A stretch of DNA of 22,786 nt from JBDTYT01 sp040005555 (GTDB lineage: Bacteria; Actinomycetota; UBA4738; HRBIN12): contig JBDTYT010000021.1 of the NCBI GenBank assembly GCA_040005555.1, positions 1 through 22,786 of the forward strand, read 5' to 3'. The position numbers and the translations under genes were made by a program. Shown here piece by piece: positions 14,317 through 22,384 of this stretch. Positions within the stretch are counted from its first letter, which is position 1; every line of letters starts with the position of its first letter. The notes below the pieces were generated by a model, which saw only the letters and a program-made list of their open reading frames with translations, was not told the DNA's origin and did not search any database.

Positions 14317-17300
14317 ATGTTCCTTCGATCCCTCCAGGTCCGAGGCTTCAAGTCGTTCGCCGACAAGACGGTGCTCGACTTCGCCCCCGGCATCTCCGTG
14401 ATCGTCGGCCCGAACGGTTCGGGCAAGTCGAACCTCGTGGACGCCATCAGCTGGGTGCTCGGCGAGCAGGGCCCGCGGGCGCTCCGCGGCGGCCAGATGT
14501 CCGACGTGATCTTCGCCGGCAGTCCCCAGCGGCCGGCCCTCGGGATGGCCGAGGTGAAGCTGGTCATCGACAACACTGCCGGCTTGATCCCAGTCCCGAT
14601 GAGCGAGATCGAGATCAGCCGGGCGATCTTCCGATCAGGTGAGAGCGAGTACCGCATCGGCGGCCAGGTCGTCCGCCTGCTCGACGTCCAGGAGCTGCTC
14701 TCCGAGTCCGGCATCGGCCGGGCGCTCCACACCGTCGTCGGACAGGGCCAGCTCGAGGACGTGCTGTCCTCGCGGCCCGAAGAGCGCCGGACCTACATCG
14801 AAGAGGCGGCGGGCATCGCGAAGCACCGCCGCCGCAAGGAGCGCGCCGAGCGCAAGCTGGCAGGTCTCGATCAGGACCTGCTTCGCCTCGGGGACGTGCT
14901 GACCGAGCTGCGCCGTCAGCTGAAGCCGCTCCGGCAGCAGGCCGAGATGGCCAAGCGCCACGAGGAGCTCTCGGCGCAGGCGGACGACATCGCGGTGCGA
15001 CTTGCCGCCGCACGATTGCGCGGTCTGATCGCCGAGCGCGATCGGCGCAGCGGCGGCTGGGAAGAAGGCGTGGCGAAGCGGACGGCCGCCCGACAGCAGC
15101 TCGATGCCCTCGACGAACAGGTCGGCTTGGCCGTCGACGAGCGGGCGCGAGCTGTGTGGGCGCTGCAGGAGGCCGAGGGCACGCTTGCGGAGACGCAAGC
15201 CGAGAGATCCGCCGCGGAGCTCGAGCTTCGACACGCGGTCGAACGCGAGTCGGCGGCACGGCAGAAGCTCGCGGCCGAGGCCTCACGCGGGCTCCGGCTC
15301 ACTGCGCTCGACGACGATCTACGTCGGATCGATGAGCGCCTCGCCGAGGTGGCCGGTGAGCTCGAGACGCGCGAGCTCGAGCTCGAGGAGGCCGAGCGGC
15401 AGTTCCAGGCACGGGCTGAGACCCGTCGCCAGATCGAGGAGGATCGTCGACGGATCTCCGAGGAGGCGGCGGCACATCGAGCCGAGATGGAGACCCTCGG
15501 CCGCTCGCTGGCGGCCTCGGACCGCGAGCGCGAGCGGGTCGCCGAGGGCCTCGCCCAGGCGCGAGGGCGGCGCGAGGCTGCCGAGCGGGAGGGCGAGTCG
15601 CTGGGTCGCCAGATCGAGCTCCTCGATGCCGAGGTCGCACCACTGTCGGAACGCCGCTCCGCGCTCGAGCGTGAGCGGCACGGTTTCGCGGACACGATCT
15701 CCGAGCTCGAGGAGGCGATCGGCCACCACGAGCACCGTCGCGACATCTTGCACGCGCGTCTGGCGGACCTCGAGTCCACACCGGGTTCCCGGTTCCTCGA
15801 GACACATGGTGACCGATCGATCGGCCTGCTCGGTGCGCTCGTGCACATCCGGGAGGGGTGGGAGCTCGCGCTCACCGCCGGATTGGGACCGCTCACCGAT
15901 GCGGTCGTGTACGCCGACGGCAACGACGCGGTCGCCGACGCGCCGGAGGGTGACGGGGCGATCCTCGCGATCGCGGGCGGCGGACCCGCGTCGTTCGTCC
16001 TCCCGGGCGAGCGCACCCTGCTCTCCATCGTGACCGCCGACCCGGCCGCTCGCGGGCTCATCTGCACCGTCTTGAAGGACATCTACCTCGCGGACTCGCT
16101 GGACGAGGCGGTGCGCAAGCATGAGCAGCACCCCAAGGCGGCGTTCGTGACCGCGGGCGGGGTGCTCATCGGCCCGGCGATGATCCGCACGACCGCCGAG
16201 GCCGACGCCCGAGCGCGCGAGATCCGCCGCGAGCTCGACGTCGTGGCGCACGATCTGGGACAGGCGAAGGCGAAGCTGCGTCCGCTGCGCGAACGCGCCG
16301 AGGCGATCGGCGCCGAGATCCAAGGCCTGGCGGGATCGATCGACGCCTCGGATAGTCAGATCACCGCCGCGGCCGAGCGCCTCGCGCGTCTTGAGGGCGA
16401 GCTCGGTTCGCACGCGCGCGAGGCCGAGATCCTCGAGCAACGGCTCACGGGGATGGATGATGCGTCGGCCGCGTGGCGGGAGCGGCTCGCGAGCGCCGGC
16501 CCGGTGACGCACGAGATGCCGGTGTTGCCCGCCCAACCCGAGCCTCCGGTGAACGCCCGGGTCGCGGTGGAGACGCTCCGGCGCGACCGCTCCTCCCTCC
16601 AGTCCAGGATGTCGTCGGTGCGAGCCGAGCGCGAAGCCCTTGCGGCGCAAGACCCCGAGGCGCTCCAGACCGTGGTCGACGATGCCGAGCGCATCCGGGC
16701 GTCGGCTGAGGAGCGACTCGAAAGCGCCGAAGAAACGCTCGCGGCAACGTCGGCCGCCCGCAGCGCGGCCTCGGCGGCCGAGCGGGAAGCGACCGAGGCC
16801 GAGGCGCTGATCAACCGGCGGTGGCGCGAGGCGTCGACCGAGCTCGAGCGGCTCCGTGAGGTGTACGAGGACGAGGACCGGTTCCGCGGCGATCTCGAAC
16901 GTCGGATCCGCGACGCCGAGCGCCTGCTCCGCGAGGGGCACCAGCGTGAGCCGCACGAGGCGCTTGCCGAGCTCTCGGCCGAGGACACCGTGGAGTCGCT
17001 GGAACGGGGAGCCGAGCTCGTGCAGCGACGCCTCGGGTTGCTTGGCCGAGTGAACCTGCTGGCGAGCGGCGAGTTCGAGGCACTGCAGGAGCGCCACGAT
17101 TTCCTCGGACGTGAGCTCGACGACGTGAAGAAGGCTCGGCGGGACCTCCTCCAGGTGATCGAGCGCATCGAAACCGAGATCACCACGACGTTCGAGTCCG
17201 CGTACCGTGACGTGGCCGCGGAGTTCGAGCGCCTGTTCGCGGACCTCTTCCCCGGCGGTGAGGGGCGCCTGGTCGCCACGGAGCCCGGCGACCTGCTCAA

Positions 17301-17739
17301 CACCGGGATCGAGATCGAAGCTCGACCCGGTCGCAAGCGCGTGAAGCGCATCTCGCTGCTCTCGGGTGGTGAGCGTGCGCTGACAGCGATGGCGTTCCTG
17401 TTCGCGATCTTCCGCGCCCGGCCGAGCCCCTTCTACTTGATGGACGAGGTGGAGCCCGCGCTGGACGACGTGAACCTGCACCGCTTCCTCAAGCTCCTGG
17501 AGGGCTTCGCGGGCGACTCGCAGGTGCTCATCGTCACGCACCAGAAACGGACGATGGAGGTCGCCGGGATGATGTACGGCGTCTCGATGAGCAAGGACGG
17601 GACGACGAAGGTCATCGGTCAACGGCTCGACCAGCTCGATGGATCGAGCCCGCCGAACGCGCCCTCCGGTGGCCCGATCGAGGTAGCGAGCGGCGACGAT
17701 CAAGCGGCGCCCATGCCCGAGCAGAGCCCCGTCCACTAG
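14317..17739 (+). CDS. smc: Chromosome segregation protein SMC
   Basis: SMC is the ATPase of bacterial condensin, which loads near the origin and extrudes DNA loops with ScpA and ScpB. The 1140-residue product has Walker A GPNGSGKS (31–38), a first coiled coil (about 160–490), the hinge (about 499–625, LLGALVHI to VLIGPAMIRT), the returning coiled coil, the ABC signature LLSGGERALTAMAF (S1016–E1019 core) and Walker B FYLMDEVE (D1043, E1044). The D-loop region reads EPALDD, with proline where alanine is usual. The ATG at 14317 gives MFLRSLQVRGFKSF, the standard N-terminus; TTG/GTG codons at 14305/14308 would add four or three residues. The stop TAG forms the first half of a likely ftsY promoter hexamer. 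Confidence 0.97.
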   Translation: MFLRSLQVRGFKSFADKTVLDFAPGISVIVGPNGSGKSNLVDAISWVLGEQGPRALRGGQMSDVIFAGSPQRPALGMAEVKLVIDNTAGLIPVPMSEIEISRAIFRSGESEYRIGGQVVRLLDVQELLSESGIGRALHTVVGQGQLEDVLSSRPEERRTYIEEAAGIAKHRRRKERAERKLAGLDQDLLRLGDVLTELRRQLKPLRQQAEMAKRHEELSAQADDIAVRLAAARLRGLIAERDRRSGGWEEGVAKRTAARQQLDALDEQVGLAVDERARAVWALQEAEGTLAETQAERSAAELELRHAVERESAARQKLAAEASRGLRLTALDDDLRRIDERLAEVAGELETRELELEEAERQFQARAETRRQIEEDRRRISEEAAAHRAEMETLGRSLAASDRERERVAEGLAQARGRREAAEREGESLGRQIELLDAEVAPLSERRSALERERHGFADTISELEEAIGHHEHRRDILHARLADLESTPGSRFLETHGDRSIGLLGALVHIREGWELALTAGLGPLTDAVVYADGNDAVADAPEGDGAILAIAGGGPASFVLPGERTLLSIVTADPAARGLICTVLKDIYLADSLDEAVRKHEQHPKAAFVTAGGVLIGPAMIRTTAEADARAREIRRELDVVAHDLGQAKAKLRPLRERAEAIGAEIQGLAGSIDASDSQITAAAERLARLEGELGSHAREAEILEQRLTGMDDASAAWRERLASAGPVTHEMPVLPAQPEPPVNARVAVETLRRDRSSLQSRMSSVRAEREALAAQDPEALQTVVDDAERIRASAEERLESAEETLAATSAARSAASAAEREATEAEALINRRWREASTELERLREVYEDEDRFRGDLERRIRDAERLLREGHQREPHEALAELSAEDTVESLERGAELVQRRLGLLGRVNLLASGEFEALQERHDFLGRELDDVKKARRDLLQVIERIETEITTTFESAYRDVAAEFERLFADLFPGGEGRLVATEPGDLLNTGIEIEARPGRKRVKRISLLSGGERALTAMAFLFAIFRARPSPFYLMDEVEPALDDVNLHRFLKLLEGFAGDSQVLIVTHQKRTMEVAGMMYGVSMSKDGTTKVIGQRLDQLDGSSPPNAPSGGPIEVASGDDQAAPMPEQSPVH

Positions 17740-17742
17740 CCT
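17737..17742 (+). promoter_or_regulatory. Putative -10 element (TAGCCT) overlapping the smc stop, leaderless ftsY
   Basis: TAGCCT starts with the smc stop codon TAG and is followed by eight bases and the GTG start of ftsY at 17751. No Shine-Dalgarno sequence fits in the 11-base gap. This spacing suits transcription starting at the GTG, giving ftsY its own leaderless promoter in addition to read-through from smc. Confidence 0.45.
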
Positions 17743-17750
17743 GGGACGTC

Positions 17751-18773
17751 GTGGGAGTCGTCCTTGCCGTCGTCGCTGTCGTGGTCATCGTCTCGGTGGC
17801 CGCGGTGCTGTTCGTTCGCAGCCACCGCGCGCGCGGAGCTCGCGAGGCGCCCCCGCTCCCCGGATCCGGGGACGCCGCACCGGCCGCACGGGCCGCACAG
17901 CGTGCCCACGTCCCGTCGCGCGACGACGGGCTCGGCTCGAGGATCCGGTCGCTCTTCGCCAAGGCCGATCCCGGAGACGAGGATTGGGGGGAACTGGAGC
18001 AGCTGCTGGTTCGGGCCGACGTCGGCCCCGGGACCGCGTCCCGCATGGTGACCGACCTGCGCGAGCGCTGGGTACCCGGAGCCGATCCCGCTTCCCTGGT
18101 TGCCGATGAGGTCATCACCCTGCTCGGCGGCGACGACACGGCCCTGCACCTGCCCGGAGACCGGCTCGCGGTCATCATGGTCGTGGGGGTCAACGGTGCA
18201 GGCAAGACCACGACGATCGGCAAGCTTGCCGCGCACCTGGCACGGCAGGGCCGAAAGGTCGCCCTCGCCGGCAGCGATACGTTCCGGGCGGCCGCCTTCG
18301 AACAGCTCGACGTGTGGGCGCAACGATCGGGTGCCCACCTCGTCAGCCAGGCGCGCGGGGCCGATCCGGGGGCGGTGGCCTTCGACGCGGCGACCTCCTC
18401 GATCGCGAAGGGGTTCGACGTCCTCATCGTGGACACGGCCGGGAGGCTCCATACGAAGACCCCCTTGATGGATGAGCTCGCGAAGGTCCGACGCGTGATC
18501 GAGAAGGCCGGGGCGCACGTGGCCGAGACGCTGCTCGTGCTGGACGCCACGACGGGACAGAATGGTATCGCGCAGGCCCGGGCGTTCGCGGGCGCGGTGG
18601 CGGTCACGGGCGTCGCGCTCACGAAGTTGGATGGCACGGCCAAAGGGGGAGTAGTGCTCGCGGTTCGGGAGCAACTCGGCGTCCCGGTCAAGATGATCGG
18701 CATCGGGGAAGGGATCGGCGACCTCCAGATGTTCGAGGCGAGTGCCTTCGCCGAGCGTCTCCTGGCGAGCTGA
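17751..18773 (+). CDS. ftsY: Signal recognition particle receptor FtsY
   Basis: FtsY docks ribosome–SRP complexes at the membrane through GTP-dependent pairing with Ffh. The 340-residue product opens with a strongly hydrophobic segment (residues about 2–22, rich in Val and Ala, followed by RSHRARGAR), which should be a true N-terminal membrane anchor, unlike the acidic A domain of E. coli FtsY. A short linker leads to the N domain (from about residue 60) and the G domain with P-loop GVNGAGKT (146–153), DTAGRLHT and TKLDGTAKGG, ending in GEGIGDLQMFEASAFAERLL. The hydrophobic anchor supports the GTG at 17751 as start. The response regulator gene follows after two bases. Confidence 0.96.
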   Translation: MGVVLAVVAVVVIVSVAAVLFVRSHRARGAREAPPLPGSGDAAPAARAAQRAHVPSRDDGLGSRIRSLFAKADPGDEDWGELEQLLVRADVGPGTASRMVTDLRERWVPGADPASLVADEVITLLGGDDTALHLPGDRLAVIMVVGVNGAGKTTTIGKLAAHLARQGRKVALAGSDTFRAAAFEQLDVWAQRSGAHLVSQARGADPGAVAFDAATSSIAKGFDVLIVDTAGRLHTKTPLMDELAKVRRVIEKAGAHVAETLLVLDATTGQNGIAQARAFAGAVAVTGVALTKLDGTAKGGVVLAVREQLGVPVKMIGIGEGIGDLQMFEASAFAERLLAS

Positions 18774-18775
18774 CC

Positions 18776-19153
18776 ATGGCCAAGGCGGAGATCTTGATCG
18801 TGGAGGATCACCCCACCATGCGCGAAGCGATGCGCCTCGTGCTGGAACACGAGGGCTTCGTGATCCGCGAGGTCGCCGACGGCGCCTCGGCCCTCGCCAT
18901 TGCGCGCTCTGATCCTCCGGACCTCATGTTCTTGGACCTGAACATCCCGGGAACGAGCGGCGCCGACGTGCTGCGCGAGTTGAAGTCCGACCCGGCTACG
19001 GCAAGCGTCCGCGTGATCATCGTCACCGCCACGGGCGAGGAGGGGCGCGAGTACGTGCTCTCGCTCGGCGCCGACGAGTACTTCACGAAACCCTTCTCGC
19101 CGACCGCGCTCCTGCGGACGGTCGAGCAGGTGCTCGGCACGCCGCAGCCGTGA
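18776..19153 (+). CDS. Stand-alone receiver-domain response regulator
   Basis: This 125-residue protein is a single CheY-like receiver with no output domain. All key residues are present: acidic pair E10/D11 (IVEDH), phosphoacceptor D54 (MFLDLNIPG), T84 (VIIVTATG) and K105 (FTKPFSP). It should therefore be phosphorylatable and act by protein–protein interaction or within a phosphorelay. No histidine kinase is adjacent; the only kinase in the window is the PAS kinase about 10 kb upstream, and its HisKA_3 type normally pairs with DNA-binding regulators. The ATG lies two bases after the ftsY stop, so translation is probably coupled. Its place between the two SRP GTPase genes is unusual. Confidence 0.93.
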   Translation: MAKAEILIVEDHPTMREAMRLVLEHEGFVIREVADGASALAIARSDPPDLMFLDLNIPGTSGADVLRELKSDPATASVRVIIVTATGEEGREYVLSLGADEYFTKPFSPTALLRTVEQVLGTPQP

Positions 19154-19212
19154 TCCACGCGCCGTGAGAACCTTGGCGCAAGCGACGTATCTTTCGCCTC
19201 GAGGAGACGCAC

Positions 19213-20553
19213 ATGTTCGACACGCTCACGGGCCGTCTCGACGGCATCTTCAAGAAGCTCCGCTCGCGTGGCAAGTTGCATCCCAAGCAGGTGGACAACG
19301 CGCTCGTCGAGATCCGTACCGCGCTGCTCGAGGCCGACGTCGCCCTCGAGGTGGCCGACGATCTCCTGCAACGCGTCCGGTCCCGCGCGCTCTCGGATGA
19401 GGTCATGAAGAGCATCACGCCGGCGCAGCAGGTCATCAAGATCGTGCGCGACGAGCTCCAGGCGACGATGGGCGGTACGCAGACCGCCTTCCGGCTCCCG
19501 GGGACGAAGCCCGCGGTCGTGATGATGGCCGGGGTGCAGGGTTCTGGGAAGACCACCGCCTGCGCGAAGCTGGCGCTCCAGATGAAGCAGAAGGGCAAGC
19601 GACCGTTGCTCGTCGCCGCGGACCTGTGGCGTCCTGCGGCCGTCGATCAGTTGATGACCCTCGGCTCCGAGATCGGCGTGCCGGTCGTGTCGGACGGGAA
19701 GGACGCCGTGAAGGTCGCGAGGAGCGCCGTGAAGCAGGCCGAGCGCGACGGCAACGACGTCGTGATCGTCGACACGGCGGGACGCCTGCACGTGGACGAG
19801 GAGATGATGCGGGAGGCTCGCCGTATCAAGGACACGATCTCACCGCATCACGTGCTCATGGCATGCGACGCCATGACCGGGCAGGACGCGATCGTGCAGG
19901 CTCGGGCGTTCATGCACGAGGTGGATACGACCGGGTTCGTCCTCACGAAGCTCGATGGCGATGCTCGCGGAGGCGCCGCGCTCTCGATCACGGCGGTCAC
20001 CGGCCGGCCGGTGTTCTTCGTCGGCACGGGTGAGAACGCCGCCGACCTCGAACCGTTCTACCCGGACAGGATGGCCTCGCGGATCATGGGCATGGGCGAC
20101 GTGCTGAGCCTCATCGACAAGGCTCAGGACACGATGGACGCGGGCGTCGCCGCCCAGGCGGCCGACCGCCTCATGAAGGCGCAGTTCACCCTCGAGGACT
20201 TCCTCGTCCAGATGCGCGAGATGAAGAAGCTCGGTCCGCTCGAGGACCTCCTCGCGATGCTCCCGGGCGTGCCCGGCGGGAAGAACGCCCTGAAGGACCT
20301 CGAGGTCGACCCCGGCCAGATGACGAGGGCCGAGGCCATCATCTGCTCCATGACCCCGGAGGAGCGGCGCAACCCCGCTATCATCGGGGGCTCCAGGCGG
20401 ATGCGGATCGCTCGGGGTTCGGGCACGACGACCGCGGATGTGAATGGCCTGCTGAAGGAATTCGAGCAGGCGCGCAAGATGATGAAGACCATGATGGGCG
20501 GGAAGCGCATGCCACGGATCCCGGGCATGCCGAAGATGCCCGGGATGACCTAG
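19213..20553 (+). CDS. ffh: Signal recognition particle protein Ffh
   Basis: Ffh is the SRP GTPase that binds signal sequences and 4.5S/SRP RNA. The 446-residue product has the N domain (1–90), the G domain with P-loop GVQGSGKT (107–114), the ADLWRPAA motif, DTAGRLHVD and TKLDGDARGG, and a C-terminal methionine-rich M domain. The M domain shows the RNA-binding RRMRIARGSG segment and ends in a methionine/proline-rich tail (MPRIPGMPKMPGM). GAGGAGA at about 19200–19206 supports the ATG. The 59-base gap upstream contains a TATCTT (19188–19193) that might be a promoter element. No SRP RNA gene is visible in the window. Confidence 0.97.
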   Translation: MFDTLTGRLDGIFKKLRSRGKLHPKQVDNALVEIRTALLEADVALEVADDLLQRVRSRALSDEVMKSITPAQQVIKIVRDELQATMGGTQTAFRLPGTKPAVVMMAGVQGSGKTTACAKLALQMKQKGKRPLLVAADLWRPAAVDQLMTLGSEIGVPVVSDGKDAVKVARSAVKQAERDGNDVVIVDTAGRLHVDEEMMREARRIKDTISPHHVLMACDAMTGQDAIVQARAFMHEVDTTGFVLTKLDGDARGGAALSITAVTGRPVFFVGTGENAADLEPFYPDRMASRIMGMGDVLSLIDKAQDTMDAGVAAQAADRLMKAQFTLEDFLVQMREMKKLGPLEDLLAMLPGVPGGKNALKDLEVDPGQMTRAEAIICSMTPEERRNPAIIGGSRRMRIARGSGTTTADVNGLLKEFEQARKMMKTMMGGKRMPRIPGMPKMPGMT

Positions 20554-20564
20554 GAGACGTCGAT

Positions 20565-20873
20565 ATGTCGGTGAGGATCAGGTTGAAACGTCTTGGGGCC
20601 AAGAAGCGCCCCTTCTACCGCGTCGTGGTGGCCGACCAGCGGAGTCCCCGCGACGGCCGATTCATCGAGAACATCGGCAAGTACCACCCGCTCGAGGATC
20701 CGTCGCTGATCGAGATCGACGCGGATCGCGCGCTCTACTGGCTCCGTGAGGGTGCGCAGCCCTCCAACACCGTTCGGGTGCTCATGACGAAGGTCGGCAT
20801 CTGGGACACCTTCGCGGCGGAGAAGGCTGCCGCCAAGAAGGACACGAAGGCAAAGGCCACGACCGCGTCGTGA
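20565..20873 (+). CDS. rpsP: 30S ribosomal protein bS16
   Basis: The 102-residue product starts MSVRIRLKRLGAKKRPFYRV, the standard bS16 N-terminus, and continues with the ADQRSPRDGRFIENIGKYHPL motif. The last 20 or so residues are an Ala/Lys-rich tail beyond the typical fold, as in other actinobacteria. AGGAGA overlaps the ffh stop and lies about eight bases before the ATG. The stop codon overlaps the GTG of the next gene by three bases (GTGA arrangement). Confidence 0.97.
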   Translation: MSVRIRLKRLGAKKRPFYRVVVADQRSPRDGRFIENIGKYHPLEDPSLIEIDADRALYWLREGAQPSNTVRVLMTKVGIWDTFAAEKAAAKKDTKAKATTAS

Positions 20874-21100
20874 AGGAGCTCCTCGAATACCTGGCGCGCG
20901 AGCTCGTTGAAGATCCCGACGCCGTCGAGGTGACCGAGACGCACGACGACCGCGGGACACTGCTCTCCCTCCGCGTCGGTCCCGAGGACATGGGCAAGGT
21001 GATCGGCAAGGGCGGCCGAACCGCTCGGGCGATCCGCGCGGTCGTGAAGGTAGCCGGCATCCGAGCCGGCGTGCGCGCCTCCGTCGAGATCGTGGAGTGA
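20870..21100 (+). CDS. khpA: KH-domain RNA-binding protein (KhpA/YlqC-like)
   Basis: A 76-residue single KH domain with the RNA-binding GKGG loop in GKVIGKGGRTARAIRAVVK. This is the small conserved protein found between rpsP and rimM in Gram-positive bacteria (YlqC/KhpA). Homologues bind many RNAs, form dimers with KhpB and affect cell division and cell elongation in streptococci. The GTG at 20870 overlaps the rpsP stop by four bases, and its own stop overlaps rimM in the same way, so translation of the three is likely coupled. Confidence 0.92.
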   Translation: MKELLEYLARELVEDPDAVEVTETHDDRGTLLSLRVGPEDMGKVIGKGGRTARAIRAVVKVAGIRAGVRASVEIVE

Positions 21101-21618
21101 GCTCCGAGCCGACCGTGGTGGTCGGCCGCATCACCCGCCCGCATGGCGTGCGAGGCGAGCTCACGGTCATGGTGCTCTCCGAGGTGCCCGGGCGGTTCGA
21201 CGCCGGTGCCACCGTCTTCTTGGAGGACGGTCGAGCGCTAACGATCGCGACATCGCGCCCGCACAAGGACCGCGTGCTCGTGACGTTCTCCGAGGTGGCC
21301 GACCGCGAGTCGGCGGAGGCGCTGCGCGGCGCCGTCCTCGTCGTCCCCGAATCCAGCTCGCCGGCACTCGCGGAGGGCTCGTGGTGGGACCATCAGCTCG
21401 TCGGATCCACGGTGTTGACCGAGCGGGGGACCGAGCTCGGCGAGCTCCGCCAGGTCATCCACACGGCCGCGAACGACGTCTGGAGCGCGGTCGACCGCTC
21501 GGGTCGGGAGACGCTCATCCCGGTCCTGCACGACGTCCTCGTATCGGTGGACACGAACGCCGGCCGGATCGTCGTCCGTGAGGTCCCGGGGCTCACAGTT
21601 CCCGAAGAGCAAGACTAG
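21097..21618 (+). CDS. rimM: Ribosome maturation factor RimM
   Basis: RimM assists 30S head assembly by binding uS19. The 173-residue product has the N-terminal domain signature VVGRITRPHGVRGELTV and a C-terminal PRC-barrel domain (SWWDHQLVGSTVLTERGTEL, ending IPVLHDVLVSVDTNAGRIVV). The GTG at 21097 overlaps the khpA stop by four bases. A 58-base gap with a putative promoter separates it from trmD. Confidence 0.95.
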   Translation: MSSEPTVVVGRITRPHGVRGELTVMVLSEVPGRFDAGATVFLEDGRALTIATSRPHKDRVLVTFSEVADRESAEALRGAVLVVPESSSPALAEGSWWDHQLVGSTVLTERGTELGELRQVIHTAANDVWSAVDRSGRETLIPVLHDVLVSVDTNAGRIVVREVPGLTVPEEQD

Positions 21619-21655
21619 ATCTGCGTCGCCCGGCGCTCGGCCCGGGAGGGCTGAA

Positions 21656-21672
21656 CGAGGCTGCTAGCCTCG
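21656..21672 (+). repeat. Inverted repeat overlapping the trmD promoter
   Basis: CGAGGC (21656–21661) and GCCTCG (21667–21672) are perfect reverse complements separated by TGCTA. The right arm includes most of the TAGCCT hexamer at 21665–21670, four bases before the trmD ATG. It may be an operator covering the -10 element or a small RNA hairpin for transcripts reading in from rimM. With 6-bp arms, chance is possible. Confidence 0.4.
21662..21670 (+). promoter_or_regulatory. Putative extended -10 (TGCTAGCCT), leaderless trmD
   Basis: TGCTAGCCT is a TGn-extended -10 hexamer; six bases (CGCGAG) separate it from the ATG at 21677, so transcription would start at the start codon. There is no Shine-Dalgarno site directly upstream. 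It implies trmD can be transcribed separately from rpsP–rimM. Confidence 0.5.
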
Positions 21673-21676
21673 CGAG

Positions 21677-22348
21677 ATGCGCATCGACATCCTCACGATC
21701 TTCCCCGCCATGTTCGAGAGCCCGCTGCGCGAGAGCTTGCTCGGGCGCGCGATCGACCGGGGGATCGTCGACATCAGACTGCACGACATCCGCGATGCCA
21801 CGACCGACAAGCACCGCCAGGTCGACGACGAGTCGTACGGCGGCGGCCCGGGCATGGTGATGAAGCCCGAGCCGATCTTCTCGGTGGTGGAGTCGCTCGG
21901 GGAGGGGGCCAAGCGGGTGCTGCTGCTCTCGCCGGCGGGGCGGCGGCTCGATCAATCGTGGGTGCGCGAGCTCGCTGCCGAGCCGTGGCTCGTCCTGGTC
22001 TGCGGGCGCTACGAGGGCGTGGACGAGCGCGTCGCCCTCGGGCTTCCCGCCGAGGAGGTCTCGGTCGGCGACTACGTGCTCTCCGGTGGCGAGGTGCCCG
22101 CGCTCGTCATCGTCGAGGCGGTCACCAGACTCGTCCCGGGCGTCATCGGCAAGGAGGAGTCGCACGAACAGGACTCCTTCCAGGATGGGCTCCTCGACCA
22201 CCCGCACTACACGCGCCCGTCCGAGTTCCGCGGACTCACCGTCCCCGAGGTGCTCCTGTCCGGCAACCACGCCGAGATCGAGCGGTGGCGCCGTGAGGCG
22301 GCGCTCGAGAAAACGCGCCGCATGCGGCCCGACCTGCTCGAGGGCTAG
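21677..22348 (+). CDS. trmD: tRNA (guanine(37)-N1)-methyltransferase TrmD
   Basis: TrmD methylates G37 in tRNAs reading CNN codons, preventing +1 frameshifting. The 223-residue product has the SPOUT-fold features: start MRIDILTIFPAMF, the DDESYGGGPGMVMKPEPIF segment, the trefoil-knot SAM-binding region LVCGRYEGVDERV and GDYVLSGGE, and the later RPSEFRGLTVPEVLLSGNHAEI motif. The family's flexible lid region around HEQDSFQDGLLDHPHYTRP is present. It is slightly short at the C-terminus relative to many homologues but contains all motifs. The stop TAG forms part of a TAGCCT sequence before rplS. Confidence 0.97.
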   Translation: MRIDILTIFPAMFESPLRESLLGRAIDRGIVDIRLHDIRDATTDKHRQVDDESYGGGPGMVMKPEPIFSVVESLGEGAKRVLLLSPAGRRLDQSWVRELAAEPWLVLVCGRYEGVDERVALGLPAEEVSVGDYVLSGGEVPALVIVEAVTRLVPGVIGKEESHEQDSFQDGLLDHPHYTRPSEFRGLTVPEVLLSGNHAEIERWRREAALEKTRRMRPDLLEG

Positions 22349-22371
22349 CCTTCGAGTGCTTTTGCTATCGT
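22346..22371 (+). promoter_or_regulatory. Possible promoter elements before rplS
   Basis: TAGCCT (22346–22351) again begins with a stop codon, here that of trmD. A second candidate, TGCTATCGT (extended -10, 22363–22371), lies 13 bases before the rplS ATG and would give a leader of about six bases. No Shine-Dalgarno sequence is present (CCCGTTCCCGCC precedes the ATG). The second site is the better placed of the two. Confidence 0.4.
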
Positions 22372-22384
22372 TCCCGTTCCCGCC

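Noticed and set aside
15319..17736. 805-codon minus-strand open frame opposite smc
   Set aside because: The plus strand encodes SMC with hinge and ABC motifs throughout. The antisense product is a low-complexity Arg/Leu/Gly mix and mirrors the codon bias of smc.
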